The notes beneath the pieces are model-generated. The model saw only the letters and a program-made list of their open reading frames with translations. It did not search any database and had not been told where the DNA came from. DNA of 64,000 bases from Alisma plantago-aquatica (Eukaryota; Streptophyta; Magnoliopsida; Alismatales; Alismataceae), in the NCBI GenBank assembly GCA_963693085.1, contig OY856409.1, forward strand, positions 299,564,558 through 299,628,557. The letters are read 5' to 3'. This document shows, in pieces, positions 11,456-24,600 of this stretch; within the stretch, counting starts at the first letter, position 1, and each line of letters begins with the position of its first letter. The position numbers were made by a program, and so were the translations under genes.

Positions 11456-13377
11456 CAGAATAGAGGTGAGACTTTGGAGTTAATATTCAATTCCCTCGTT
11501 ACCCACCTTGGTTTCACCTCTTTCTCCCTCTTCATTTTCCATTTTGTCCTCATCTTCATCCATAGCCATTAGCCTTGGACTTTTCCTTCTATCCTCATAT
11601 TAGGGGATTGCTCTAATCATCTTCATCGTGGAATCACTGCCTTTGATTTTTCTTCTTGGGGGTAGCAGGTTAGGAATATTGTTGTTGATTCCCTCATTTC
11701 CCATAGTTCACTCTCGGTTTTCTTTGTCACCTCTCTCTTCATCCTCTTCCATATTGGATTGATCATCAGCCAGTTTATCTTGCGGTAAGTTATCTTTAGT
11801 AGTGAAATCTTGGTAATCTGTATTGTAGGTTCCTCAATAACTTTAGGGGCCTCATCTTCTACTATTACAATCACCTTGGTCAAACTATTCTCCTCAATCT
11901 TTTGAATAGATTCGTCTACTCGTAGATGGACCACAGTGTAATGCTTCTCACTATCTTTCGAGGTTCATGCTACTTCTTTCTCTACTTGTGTTTTGTTGGT
12001 AATATCTTTCAGAGCCTCTCATTCCTTATCCATCAAGGCAATGGTCTTCTTGGGCTTCCATACCTTGTATGCCTTCTCAGTGTTCCTTGTTGACGTTCTC
12101 CTTGTCTATTCTCCTTCATTTTTGACTTGGTGATCATTCTTAGGGTGGTCTTCCTATGCCAAAATTCCAAATTTGTTGGCAACATTTGTTGTGTTTATCC
12201 ACTTGTTTGTTCCTCCTAGGCATTGGGTTTCTTCTCCTCTAGTATTGCTAGCCCCTTTCTCATGTAGGTTCTTCCCCATTGTTGCTTGTCCTCGTATTAT
12301 TATCACCTGAGTTAGTCTGTGTTACCCTGTTGGATCTACAGACATTCTTCTTGTGCCCCACTTTTTTTTAGATGGTGCAAGAGATTGGGGTTACCTCGTA
12401 TTCTACTAGGTATTCAACCTCGTTGATTAGGATGATAGGACATAGGTCTTTGGATTTCTCTGCCTCTATTGCCAGTCTGGAAAATTTTCTCCTCATCCTG
12501 AATGTTGTATGGTTTTCCACCTTTATAAGCATGTCCAAGGCCACTCTGATATACTCGAATAGGGTGTGAACATATAGGTGTAGGGGGAGGGCCAAAATCT
12601 GGACCCATGTTACCACATATTTTGGTAGCTCATTCGTAGGCTTGAATGTTGGGTACCAATCCCATATTGCCAAGAAACATCCAAATAGCTTTCATGGCCC
12701 TCCCGCCATGGCAGTTTTGTAATCATCTCTACTTAAGAGTTGTACCACATAGTCTTCCTTATCCAGTTCATACATATTTAACATACCTTTAGGGTTTGAG
12801 AGAAGTTTCATATTGTCTCTAATTGTCATGAGCCCACATCTGCACCCAGTAATCATGTGACAACATCATATTTCCAAGGCCTTGCAAGATCTTCTTCTGC
12901 CTCTGAATCTATGTAAATCGTCAGGCTGCCCTACATTTTTGTAAGCTCTACATCTTTGTCTTCTAGTTTGTCCTCATAAATCTTATCCAGGAAGAAAGTT
13001 TCTTGATTGTTTTCCCCCTCGTGGATCTCCTCGCTCCCGAATTCTGGAAATACTTGTGATTCTAGGGTTTTATGCTTAGAGTTTAGATTGTAGGTAACTG
13101 AGTCTGGGCATGTCTCGTCTTATCTTAGTTGATCACCACTCTCCACCATCTCCCCCTACATACCGGCAAATTGGAAATAAATTCCTACGATCGGTACCAA
13201 AATCCTAACTCCTCCACCATCACCATCTCCAGTTTCTTTTCCTGGATCCTTCTGCCTCCCTCCATTGGGATCTAGATCCTCCAATCTCTCCCCTGAGAAT
13301 TTTCCATCAAAATCCTAGACATGGCCCCTCACGCCATCATTGTCACCTCTCCCCGCTAGTCTCCCTCTCGACGCCAT
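11456..13377 (-). pseudogene. LINE-1 ORF1 (DUF4283 / CCHC Gag-like) remnant
   Basis: A likely start is the ATG at 13377 on the minus strand (MASRGRLAGRG...). The best part is 12330-12673: WYPTFKPTNELPKYVVTWVQ followed by LALPLHLY and later FSRLAIEAEKSKDLCPIILI, the layout of plant L1 ORF1 (DUF4283, then a segment that ends in a zinc knuckle). The knuckle KKVGHKKNVC is visible at about 12335-12370, but a stop replaces one of the first residues around the first cysteines. The acidic C-terminal tail at 11623-11934 is open. ORF1 proteins bind element RNA. Internal stops make this a pseudogene. Confidence 0.75.
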
Positions 13378-13403
13378 CGCTAGAATGGACACACTAATAA
13401 TCT

Positions 13404-15642
13404 AGTCATTATCTAATTAGAAGTTGATTAACTAGTTTTTTTTATCATGTAGATATAGTTATATTTCTTGATCTTTTAGTTGATCATATACACAAAAGAA
13501 TATATCTTTATAATATGAATCCTTTTCTAATCATCTCCTTTTTATCTTCCCACCTCTTACTACAATTTCCCTATGGTGGATTTCTATTGTGGGAGATCTT
13601 GAGGCGATTGGGACCCCATAATAAAAGTTAGAGTTTTGGGGACGATGACTGAAAGTCATTATCATCTTGAGTGACCAAATACTTGCACTCCCTAATAATA
13701 TTTTTCTCTTTATTTTTTTGCTTAATTTTCTCTAATCAAACGCAATCCATATATTTTTATGAACTCGGGTTTAAAAAAAATTGAGGTGGCACACAGATGC
13801 TTGACACCTTCCCAGTCATAATAGGATTGTCTACCATGATATTTTGGGCCACACTTTATACAGGCGATCCACCCTTAGGTGGAGTCACTCTTCATCCTTT
13901 TATCATTTTATATTTATTTAAATGCTTATCTACATTCTTTTCTCTTATAAAGAAGCGAAAACTCCAAAAAAATATAACTCTTTCATATTTTCCATGAGTT
14001 TTACAAGTGACCTTAAAGATTAGATCTCATATATTTATCTCCCATGGATAAAATTGCAAGTTGAATCCTAAGTTATCATATTCTCTCAATTTTCACCCTA
14101 TTTGAGTAATGAATTCATTTGATCCATTCTAGTTGATTCACATATGCAACTGAGATTCACTTGCCTTTGTATTGAAGAATGTTTTGATTCATAAGTGTTT
14201 GAGAAATATAATTGATTGGTTGTTTTATATATTTTGGTATGGAAGTTATGTGCCCCATACCCAGATCATATGGGGAATAATAACATGATATTGTTATATG
14301 CATGTGGTGTTGATGCCCCCGTGTGAGTTTGATTGCCTACCACTATTATTTTATATTACTAATACTCTATTTATATGCATGTTGAGAGGGACCAGGGGCG
14401 ATAGGAGAGTAGTTGTGACCAGGATGAGTGAACATAGTTATGAATGTGGACGTAGGAGCAATGTATTTTTTGAGAGAAAAAAATGTAATCTAGTAGTTTG
14501 TATTGTAGCGCACACAAAAATTAGGAATCTCCAACGAATACCTGATTGAGTTGAATTTGGCATGACACAAATTCCTTGATTTGAGGTTGAACTGTGTAGT
14601 TGGAAAGGTTCCAAATATCAAACTACATTCTACTGCAACTAATTTAATAAAAATATATTTTAAAAGATAGACAAAGCAATGTACCCCACCAAGTCCTTTA
14701 TTTCCTAATATAAGATTGTGTGTTACACCAAACATAATTTTGTGTTTAAGGATATCATTGTCAATATAGGGTTATAGAAGTCTTAGTGTCCATATTTGGA
14801 GTTGGTTTTGCTCCTGCTTGATTGTTTGTTTTTGTCCCTTTTTTACTTTTGTGGCTCTTTTTTTTGGATCAAATCTCCCTTTTCCACAACCCTGCTATGC
14901 ACATATCTCAACCATGCATATCTAGAAGTGGAGGGGAGTAATGGTCGGTTATATAGGAGTGTACAGTCTAGATGTGTGTGGCTCACATTCGTCACAATGA
15001 GCCGTTAAAGTATGTCGTCATAGTGAAACACTACATGGAATATGGTCCCTCTTTTTTGTACCATTCACAAGTGGTTTGCAGTCCTTTTTTATTTGCTTAT
15101 GTCGCTCTCCTTTTTGTACCACACAACTATAGTGCCAATACACACATAAATATTGTGTCAGATCATCCTACTAATATGTTTCTATTTTCAGAGCAAGTAT
15201 GTAAGCTCTATTTGCTTACCTCAACAGCCTATCTGTGAGCTCGTTTGTCCAGCATGTCTGTATGTTTACATGCTTATTATTTTTTTGTCACTCAAGCCAC
15301 AAAATAGTAGTGTACACATTATTTATAATTGTACTCTTTACTTATAAAAAAAATTGACTATATGTAATTAGAAAGAGAAGGGAAGCAAAAGTAATATTAG
15401 TAGTGACAAACTATTGGTTGGAGGGAGTCAACAGATAGTTAATTTAGTTGTTCTCATTTTGTGGGTAGTATGTCAATTGTTATATGTACTAATTATATAT
15501 TAATTGTCACCAAGAACAATTCTAGAAGGGGAGAATGGGTAAATTTGATAGTAACACACTAAAGGTTAGAGGGAGTCATCTAACAATTAATTGGGTTGCT
15601 CTCTGTAAGAGGGTTGTATATACAGTATTGTATGTTTGATCT
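13404..15642. other. no recognised gene
   Basis: AT-rich DNA between the LINE and the second copia element. Open frames here (13797-13997, 14298-14549, 14796-15238) are short, low-complexity and unlike known families. An imperfect direct repeat lies at 15403-15455 and 15551-15604, sharing a ggttRgagggagtca core and a gttgYtctc end. I see no terminal features that would define an element. Confidence 0.5.
15403..15604 (+). repeat. imperfect direct repeat pair of about 53 bp
   Basis: Two similar segments (15403-15455 and 15551-15604) are separated by about 95 bp. Both read gtRac-Ac-acta--ggttRgagggagtca, then end gttgYtctc. This could be an old enhancer-type duplication in an LTR or simply a local duplication. 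Confidence 0.5.
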
Positions 15643-15905
15643 TGTTAGTATTTAATTAGGACCCTAATGAAAAAATAAATTTCGAGTCTAAATTTTGTCA
15701 ATTTAGGCCAGCAATCTGTCAAAATAAGTCATCTTTCTATAACTTGGAAAGTTAAACCCCTCTCCTATAAATAAGAGGAGGAAAAGCAAGGAAGCGAACA
15801 ACAAATCCTAATGATCCTATTATACTTAGGCCCATATTACATGAGACTTAAGTAAAAATCATTAGGATTAAAGAAAATACAATAGATGGATATAAATATA
15901 TCTCA
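15643..15905 (-). repeat. candidate 3' LTR of Copia-2 (263 bp) with adjacent polypurine tract
   Basis: On the minus strand the RNase H end (MIDIYSPS, stop) is followed by the purine tract AAGGGGGAATAT (15906-15917) and then TGAGATATATTT at 15905. A TG...CA repeat could end at TACTAACA, 15643. A TATA-like TATTTATA lies at 15766-15773. The matching 5' LTR is not visible, so the inner boundary is supported by the tract but the outer one is only a guess. Confidence 0.5.
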
Positions 15906-15939
15906 ATATTCCCCCTTAAGATGGAGAATAGATATCAAT

Positions 15940-17450
15940 CATGCCTATATTGTAACATCACTCCCCAAGTCTTTTGATAGAGAGAGGCTTTGTAAATATA
16001 TTTGTAGTTTGCTCATGTATAGAAGAAAATGGGTAGTGATCTTCTTAGTCAGCACCACATGTAAGAGAAAATGATAGTCCACCTCAATATGCTTGATCCA
16101 TTTAAGAAAAAAATAATTACTATATATGAATGTAGAAGCACAATTGTCATGTACACTTGAATAACATAAGTGATATGAAACCCAAAGTATAAAAAAAATT
16201 GATACATATTAGCTCACAAGTAGGATGTGCCATTGCATGATACTTAGATTTTGTACTAGATCTGGGGACAAATTTTGTTTCTTACTTCTCCAAGTAACCA
16301 AGTTATCCCCTACAAAGGTACAATAACTATAGTAGATCTCCTATCACATTTATAGTTTATATAATCAACATATGAATATACAGTCAAATCCAGATGTCCA
16401 TTTCTATTACATAACAATCCATGTGTAGGTATGTACGTCAAATATCTCAATGCTCGACATGATGCCTCTCAGTGGAACTGCCTAGGGCAATCCATAAATT
16501 GGCTAAGAACACCAACAACAATGCATATATCATGCCTTGTTATAGTGAGGTATAAAAGTTTGCCAACCAAATGCTTATTGATAATTTATCTTCTTAGGGT
16601 TTAGTACATTCTGTTGTAGATCATGCACTTTATCCATAGGGGAGACTGCAAGTCGGAAACTATGCATTCATGTTTTAGTAAGTAAGTCTAGAGTATACTT
16701 ATTCTGAGATAAAGGTACTCCATCCTTGTTATGTGCTACCTCAATGCCAAGTAAATACCGCATACACCCAAGGTCTTTGGTCACAAAATGCTTCATAAGA
16801 TATTTCTTTGTATCAACAATCCCTACATCATCACTTCCATACAAGGTGATGTCATCCATGTAAACAATGAGAAAAGTTACATGAGAAGTAGTGGTTTGAT
16901 AAACACAAAATGGTCACATTGAGACAATGTGAAACCAAATTTGTGTAACACAAGGAATAACTAATCAACTCATGCTTGTGGATGTTTCTTAAGGCCAAAT
17001 AATGGCTTTCTTCATAAGATAGACTTTCCCAGAATACTCCCCTTGGGAAAAATAACCTGGAGGTTGTGACATATAGACAGTCTCCTATAAATTTCAATAA
17101 AGAAAGGTGTTTTTGACATCTAATTGATGCAAGTTCCATCCTTTACTAGTAGAAATAGAAATCAAAATATGAACAAGATTAAGACAAGAAAAAAGATAAA
17201 AAGTTTCAAAGTAATCATCCCCATATTCTTGTGTATATCCCTTAACAACAAGTTTGGCCTTTAGACATTCAATTGGCCCATCAGGCAAGTAATTCACAGT
17301 CAAAACCCATCAGAAGACAATGGGATTAGTACCTATAGGGAGATCAATAAGGTCCCATGTCCCTCAAGAATGAAGTGCATCCATGTCCTCATACATGGCT
17401 TGCTTCCACCTAGAGTATAGTAATGCCCCCTGAACATTTTTTAGGATAGA
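15940..17450 (-). pseudogene. Copia-2 reverse transcriptase and RNase H remnant
   Basis: Near 17330-17400 the minus strand reads MYEDMDALHS followed by GTWDLIDLPIGTNPIV. At 17094-17303 it gives LPDGPIECLKAKLVVKGYTQ and LHQLDVKNTFL. At 16668-16859 it gives MDDITLYGSDDVGI, the YVDD loop with its first residues altered, then KDLGCMRYLLGIEVAHN. Near 15970-16010 is TTNIFTKPLS, the usual end of copia RNase H. Stops and shifts separate these blocks. In a live element this part makes cDNA and removes RNA template. Confidence 0.85.
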
Positions 17451-17959
17451 AATTGTTGATAAAGCGGTAGTCAACTGAGGTGTGGAAGATTTAGATGAGC
17501 ATAGAAACATGTTGAGAGATACAATCGTTAGTAATAGATCGTCACCCTTCTAAAATGCAATAGAAATGTCAAAATTAGAAATTGTAATGGGGTAGGTAAT
17601 ATTACCATTGTCTTAAGGTCGATCATCAGTCTCACAAGATGCCAAAGTAGGGGATACTTCAGGTAGAGTGATGTATCCAATATGATCAAGAATTTGTGTA
17701 GTTGAAAGTGGCACATGTTTACTACGTTCATAAAAGAAAGATGTATCTTAAAAAAAGGGGACGTCCACACTGACATACAAACGAGGTGCAAAATGATAAA
17801 AATATTTATATCCTTTTACATACAAAAGTAACCAAGGAAATGAAAATAGAAAGCATCGAGTGATAGTTTATCACTCCTAGGTCAGTGATTATGAACAAAA
17901 CATAGGTACCAAAAAAATCAGTGGTAAAGAAAAGTTTCATTCATGAGGGTAGAGAAGTT

Positions 17960-18750
17960 GATAAGGAATCTTATGTTAGAGGATTGAAGAAGGCATCTGA
18001 TTGATGAGATAATTTTCAAAAAGGATAGCATCTGCCCAATTAAAATTGACTTTCATTTCAATTATGAGAGTGTGAAATACATCAAGGAGATGATTGTCTT
18101 TCCTTTCAACAACTCCATTTTTTTGCGAGATATAAGGACAAGAAGTTTGATGAATAATACCCTTGGTGATCCAAATCTTTTGATAGTTATGTTGCACATA
18201 TTCCGAAGCATTATTAGTGCAGACAAATTTAGTAGTAGTAGAAAATTGAGTCTTTATTTCATTTATAAATTTAGAGAAAACATCTAAAACTTCATAATGA
18301 TCTTTTAACAAATAGATCAAAGTAGCACAAAGCCAATCATAAATAATGGTTACAAAATATTGTACACTAGTATGATTATCAACATGATGTGATCCCTAGA
18401 CATCACAGTGAGCTAAGTAAAACAAACTTGGAGTCCTATTGTTAAGATGAAGAGGAAATTGTCTGATCGTGTTTTCCAAGCTAACAAGACAAAATTTAAA
18501 AAAAAAAGATAGAGTTCAAAATAAAAGCAAAAGGATGATCAAGCCTCAAGTTCCATTAATGAAGAGAGCTAGACTAAGCCACGAGTGTTGTAGTAGGAGG
18601 GGTTGATAAGGTATGTAGGTAGTAGAAACCATCTCCACCTTCATATCCCCCCAATCACCTTCTTCGTCTTGAGATCCTGCACAAAATAGTGTAAGGAAGA
18701 AGGTTATACTATCGTCTAAAATTTTGGTAATTTTACTAACAAACATCAAG
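17960..18750 (-). pseudogene. Copia-2 integrase remnant
   Basis: The open piece 17976-18320 contains VLDVFSKFINEIKTQFSTTT, then VCTNNASEY (usually 'RSDN..EY'), GIIHQTSCPYISQKNGVVER and LINQMPSSIL. These are the central and third catalytic segments of copia integrase. The E of the DDE triad falls in the NGVVER block and is present. The second catalytic aspartate of the usual 'SDN' appears as N in TNN. The N-terminal HHCC part near 18450-18750 is poorly readable. Confidence 0.8.
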
Positions 18751-18879
18751 TTTAATGAAAATTTGGGAATGAATAAAATATATTTAAGAAGACTGCTATT
18801 CACTCTCCTCTCCCAATGACTGCATAAGTGGATCCATCTACTAGACACATAGGAGGATGCCAAGTATATTTCTCCAGGT

Positions 18880-20000
18880 AATAAACAAATTCTTATTATT
18901 AATCATATGGGTTGTAGCACCAGAATCAATAACCCAATCATCTTTCGATGAAGATGCTTGAAGACATGAGGGATCACCTATGTGTTGGGCAATATTCACT
19001 AGGGTGTGATAGTAGCAACAGAAGCAACCTTGATTAGTTTGTCAAGGTTAGAAGAACTTAGTGTTACCATCTTATGATTGGTACCAGTAGGGATAGAAGT
19101 AAATTCTCCATCAGCGTTAGTAGCTAACACAAGATTTGCCCATTCTGGTTTCCCATGCTTTTTCTAGAATCTGTTTTCATTGTGATTACTAAGCTTACCA
19201 AAATCATAGAATCTAGTTTGGTAACAAGAAGATTCACTCCAATTGTTGGAACTTTTCCCCCAGCCATGACTAGGATTACCACGCCCTTGTCTGACAAGAA
19301 TAAGGGCATCATGCTCCTTAGAAGTAGTAGTAGAAGACACAACATGAGATATTCAAAGATAGACATCATCTAACAATGGAAAGGGTTCATATGAAAGAAT
19401 TTGTTGACAATATAGCTTCATAATTTGGAGGTAGAGATGCCAAAAATTGACAGAGTTGTATTTCCTCTTATTGCTTCTAAATTTTGGAGAAATTAGATGA
19501 TAAGGGGTAATGAAGCTTGAGCATGCCCCAACTCCCTTTAAAGTTTTTGAATTTTGAAGAAAAGGTTGAGTTATCTTCAAGTTTAAGAGAGTGCAATTGT
19601 TTGTATAGATCAAATACCCAGGATGCATTCCCTTTACTAGAGTATACTTGATAAAGGTGATCCCATGCCTCCTTAGTTGTGTTGGTGAAAAGTATATTAG
19701 TATATATATGTGATTTACAACTATTCATAATCTAAGAGAGAGCAAGAGAGTCATGTTCAGCCTACTTCTTATTATCTATATTCCTTTTGTTAGATGTTTC
19801 TTCTATTGCTTTTTTTTACAGATGATCTTCTTTAGGTGGAGGTGGATTAGCCTGATGCTCCAACTTTCTTGAAGAATGTGCATAGATCTTAAAAGTGTGT
19901 GCCCATAGGACATAGTTCAAGATATTAAACTTCACATAAGTTACACACTTAGAGTGTGCCTTGGAGATCTTAGTAGAAGAAGAGGATGAAACCATAGTAT
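18880..20000 (-). pseudogene. Copia-2 gag and protease remnant
   Basis: Protease: the minus strand near 18915-18945 reads DDWVIDSGATTHM, the retroviral-type aspartic protease active site (D-S-G). Gag: 19477-19728 gives TNTTKEAWDHLYQVYSSKGN and LKLEDNSTFSSKFKNFK, the UBN2 Gag body. 19816-20028 gives the N-terminus, including MVSSSSSTKISKAH and LNYVLWAHTFKIY. Between 19130 and 19230 a degenerate knuckle runs from CYQTRFYDFGKLSNHNEN to KHGKPEWANLVLA, in the place of C-X2-C-X4-H-X4-C with several zinc ligands lost. Confidence 0.8.
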
Positions 20001-20030
20001 ACCAACATAACGTATAATAGAGAAACAAAT

Positions 20031-21663
20031 TTAAATTAGTAGCAGGGTCAAAAAGTCACTAACATGCCATGTTAGGAAGTTAACATGTTGTATTGAGTGC
20101 AGTAGAAGTCACAACAAATGATTTCATGAAGCAATGGACAACATATTTAGGCCAGACAAAGACCCATATTAGGAGTTGAACCTTATGGATCAACAAGAGA
20201 AACATAGATATGTTGGATTATTCCAATCATATCAAATAATAAGTAGGAAAATTTGTATAAAATATTGTCATAGATAACCACAAATAAGGATGTGGTACGG
20301 CTTTCTAAACAACCAGTCTTCAGGGCATAAGATGACATAAAATTCATAGGTAGTACCCTTAGATCCTCTTATTAGGGAAGGGGATAGGGCTAGAAAGATG
20401 TGAATTCATGAGTTGAGATTGGAATGTTTGTTTTGAAAATATATTCATATATGTGGTGATGATGTCACAATGCTTTATTTTATAATAATGATTATTGATG
20501 TGAATCTTGTCAACATGAATTATATCTTTTGAAATAATTAATTGATTGGTAAAACAATGGTGTTTTCCCACTAAAGTTATATGTAATGCATCTTGAATGA
20601 TGAGGACACTATGGGCCAAGTTTGGTGGTATTTGAATATTCCCACAAGGAGTTATATGGGCTTGAAGTTAATGAGATAATTGATAATGTGATGACATTTG
20701 AACTAGGTTTGATGTGTGTGATGCTAAGTTAATCATTAGTGTAGTCACACTCCTCACAGGTTTGAGGAGATATAAGATCGACTTATTGTAGTGTTTTTGC
20801 ATCCCTTGGATGCCTTAATCAGATGACTTTTCATTTATCTCCTGTTTTGCAAGTAGTGCAAAGTAGTGAAGCTTTTTTAGCCACAGTTTCCCCACATTCA
20901 CATTCTAAGGTTGAGGGGGTCATGGGCAAGGCTGACCGAATGGTTGCATCCTCGTCGTTGTAAGGAGTACCTTGACCACTTACTCATGGTCATTAGTTTA
21001 GTGTGTGGCTCGAACAAGCCCTCCTTTTCCACTGGCTCTCCAGCACAATGAGCAGGTGGTGGCTACAAGTAGAGGGTGGAGGTATAAGTCAGTTAAAGGG
21101 AGTCTAAGTACAGGAAAATCAAGGTGTAGTTTAGGGAAAACAATTCTAGTCATAACCACACACCTTAGTGGTGGTTTTGATGGTGACCAAAGTGAAATTT
21201 GTGAGAGTTAAAGATGAAGCTTAGGGATACATGACAAGTGCATCACAACATAAATGACGGATTTGGACTATCTGTGTGTGACCTCAATGTGCTTCTGGGA
21301 AGATTTAGAGATTTCTACAACATGAGGGAGTCTCCCTCCTTTTTGCTTTGTCTTGGTAGTCGGTAGTGACGCCAAGCTCCATGAACCACATAAGGAGAAG
21401 TATTGGAGTAATCTGCAAGGCCGTCAACACGAAGGGGTGCCATATGAAGATCTTCGAAGAGTAATGTGATGGAGAGGAGGGGCAGATGACTTTCGATCCT
21501 TGCCAAAGATCTAAGCTTGAGGTGGTGCCCTGTAGAATAGGGAATGCATGCAAAAGAATCGGGTTAGTGGTACATCCCAATGAGTGCAAGAAGAAAAGAG
21601 AATACATACCAGGTCCAGGTGCCCAAACCCGTTCAACTCAACCAAGGAGTCGTGGCCCTTGCT
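20031..21663. other. no recognised gene
   Basis: Sequence between Copia-2 and Tekay-A. Open frames 20359-20619 (minus) and the overlapping frames at 21305-21699 do not resemble any family I know. The part 20880-21660 is richer in GC than its neighbours and could be low-copy or an old element. It forms the left flank of Tekay-A; the last five bases, ttgct (21659-21663), are the left candidate target duplication. Confidence 0.45.
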
Positions 21664-24600
21664 TGTGAGACCCCTAACCTTGCTTAAAGTGTTGAACAAG
21701 CTTAATTATCATACTTTTATTCTTATAACCATACTCTAACCTTGTGATATGCTTTTAAATCATAATACAAGCTTAAGTTTCAAATTTGGTCCAATTTGGA
21801 CATTGTTTGAGCAAGTTATGTAATTTTATGCACATTTTGGACTTTTCTACAATTTACCCAATTGAGAGGTTTTCTTTGCAATTTATCAATTTCATTATGT
21901 TCCTTGGATATTCTATCATCATTCTTTAGCTTTTTGATCCATGGGTATCCTATTTAAACCTTGGTTTCAAGGTGTTTTCCTCAAGGGTACTTTAGGGTTT
22001 ACCCCTTCATGGATGAGCTACCTTTAATAGCTATCAACTAATGAATTCTTTGTTTTTCTTGGGAATTCAAGAAAATAGGGATAAGCATGTCTCTATGGAT
22101 GGTGAGGGAGCTGCTTGTTTGTGTGCTTGTATATTATTAATAGATTAAGGCCATGGACACTTGGAAAGATACTAGAACTTCAACTTTTTCTTTTTCTTTA
22201 TCTTAAAGTTTCATATACTTATCCCTAAGCACCCAAACGAGCCATTTTATCTCCACCACTTCCCTCCTTTTATGAACCTCTTCCTCCCTCTATGCTGCTT
22301 CGAATTTCCTGTCCAAGTAAGAAGAAAAGGGGATCTTCTTGGAAAAAGAATCTAGGGTTGCAATTGACTTCCTTTTAGGGTTTGAAAAGCTTCCTTCTAG
22401 TGATCTTGACCTAAAAGAGTAATAATCCCTTTATTTCCTCCATTTATTTCTTTTTTATCCTTCATATTACCTTTATCCATGTAGGAACCTTGTTGTTCCA
22501 TGGTATAAAGTTCTCTAAATCTCTAAAACCCTACCTTTCTTGCTCCTTAAGCTTAGGATTTGCTCATTTGATGAAGAAAGGTGCTAGATGGACGAGTTCA
22601 CATCTTATGCTTGGATTTCCTACCCTACTTGCTCGTGTTTTCTTGTGTTTAGGAGTTTTTCTTCTAATTATAGTCAAGTTTTATAACTTGCTCCATGTTT
22701 ATTTCCTACTATAAGCTTGCTAGCTCATGTTCTTGCTTAAAAATGATGATCCATGCACTAGAAGGCTATGCTTGACTTGGATTTCAATTTTTATAATGCT
22801 CCCTATTCTGATTTCAGTTCTAGATGAACCTGTATTGATGTGCAAGTTCTTACTAAGGTATAATATGACTTGGATTAGGTTATTTTGATAATTGATGGTG
22901 CTAAACACCTATCAACAAATGGTCAATTTTAGGGTTTAAAGTTGATTTCTTCTATAAACATGTGACTCAATAGTGGTACCATTGCAACAATCGATGGTGT
23001 TGTCTTCATGACAAATGATGGTGGTGACCAAGGGTTTCAACTTATGTTCACCCCTTAGGTCAGGTGTTAGCCTAATTAGAAGCCTAGTGATTAACAATTA
23101 AGTACCCTAATGATGCTATCAATCAATGGTGATATTAATTTGATATTTGATGTTGATTAATGAATATAGTGTTGATCTAACAACCTATGGTGACTTAATG
23201 GTCACTAATTATGGTGGATCAGGTCTCCACAACCTATGGTGAGTTAATCATATAGTTTAGCATCAATTAAACCTTATACCAATGGTTTCTTGGGTCACTT
23301 GATGTAATGGTCAAACCTATACTGTAATTGATGGTTTTAACATATGAACTTGACCCAATGGTCAGGATCTAATGTTTATTCCTCCAATAAAGTGGAATGG
23401 TGGATCATGTAATATTTTGGTCCTAATAATTTGATTTATATGGTTTCCTTTATATGATCGACTTAAGGAGCTTACTTTTTGACAACGGATGGCTTGTTTT
23501 AAATGAACAGTCGATTGTGGGTTTTACCCTACTCTCAATAGAACCCTTATTGTTGTTAATCAAAGAATGTCTTGGGTTAAATGGTGACTTTTATGGATCA
23601 CAACTCAATAAAATCATAGATGATTCATTCAAGGTGTTCACTTATGTAAATGACCAATGGTTTTACCTTTTCAACATTTCATGGTCAGAAGTTGGTGCCT
23701 CAATATTCCCATTGTTTTGGGTGAAGCATGTAGTGTAATGTTATGACTCTGATGATGATAATTTGATGGTTCAATGCCTTAAACTTGTAATCTTGCCCTT
23801 TCCCTCGTATTATTATGATTTATAATCACCATAATGAATTAGTGTGTAACCGTGATGAGGTATAGCTTGTTATACCTAGCTTTAATATAACTAAATGATG
23901 GTAATTGGGTATGAATAGTCCTTGAATGATTAATACAATCACGGAGTACTCTCTTATTGTTGTTGAAACCCTAGTATGCTATAACCCAATGGCTACACCT
24001 TAATTTATGTGTGGGTTTCATACTTGAGAATAGTATAGAATGTGATGGTGATGCTTCACCTTATGTATCCATGATCCATTGGGGATGTCATGGTATAAGT
24101 GTTGATTAGTAACATTAATATAATTTATCTTGTTGAACCTAACTCTGATGCAAATAGATAAAGATGAGTATTCATTTTTAACCTTTTTATATGATGGCAT
24201 GATGGTGAAATAACCTCCTTAATATAATCATAACCTTAATGTGTTAATTGGTGGCTAACATAGCCACATGGTTGATAATTTCTTATGTTAAACATGTGCA
24301 TTATGAATATGATGAGTGTTAATCATATCTAGATTCCTTGCATGTTAATGTAATAAAGGAATGTTCTTAATGTTAGTATAACCCTACTGTGATTGTTTAT
24401 GAATATCTCCCAGCTCATTAATGCAACATTGTGATGATCCGATGTATTATATGTAAGTGATGTTGTTGAGCCTTGTTATAAGGCATGCAAAGATAATGAT
24501 GATCTTGCAGGGAGTAGTATGATGGTCTTAATGACCTTTGGGCATGGTTGAATCCTGAATGAGGTATAATCCTCTTGTGTTGATAAGGGTTGATACCATG

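Larger units (their letters stand above)
7394..13386 (-). mobile_element. L1-type LINE (LINE-1), nearly full length, decayed
   Basis: Minus-strand non-LTR element of about 6 kb. It has ORF1 with a DUF4283/CCHC-type Gag, and ORF2 with endonuclease, reverse transcriptase, zf-RVT and RNase H. The 3' end on the plus strand is a T run at 7393-7399, i.e. poly-A on the element strand. Flanks gggacatctataatct (about 7378-7393) and tggacacactaataatct (about 13386-13403) look like a diverged target-site duplication with small indels, which sets the outer limits. Many stops and shifts show it is inactive. Confidence 0.85.
15643..20030 (-). mobile_element. Ty1/copia element (Copia-2), decayed
   Basis: Minus-strand copia element. 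From high to low coordinates: Gag start near 19995, zinc knuckle near 19170-19230, protease active site near 18920-18945, integrase 17976-18700, RT 16600-17450, the RNase H end at about 15940-16010, a polypurine tract, then a short candidate 3' LTR. Domain sequences fit a second copia lineage, not that of Copia-1. I could not find the 5' LTR or primer site in 20030-20400, so the upstream end is uncertain. Confidence 0.8.

Noticed and set aside
21305..21699. Overlapping open frames on both strands left of Tekay-A
   Set aside because: Short, mutually overlapping, no recognised domain; one runs across the LTR start at 21664.
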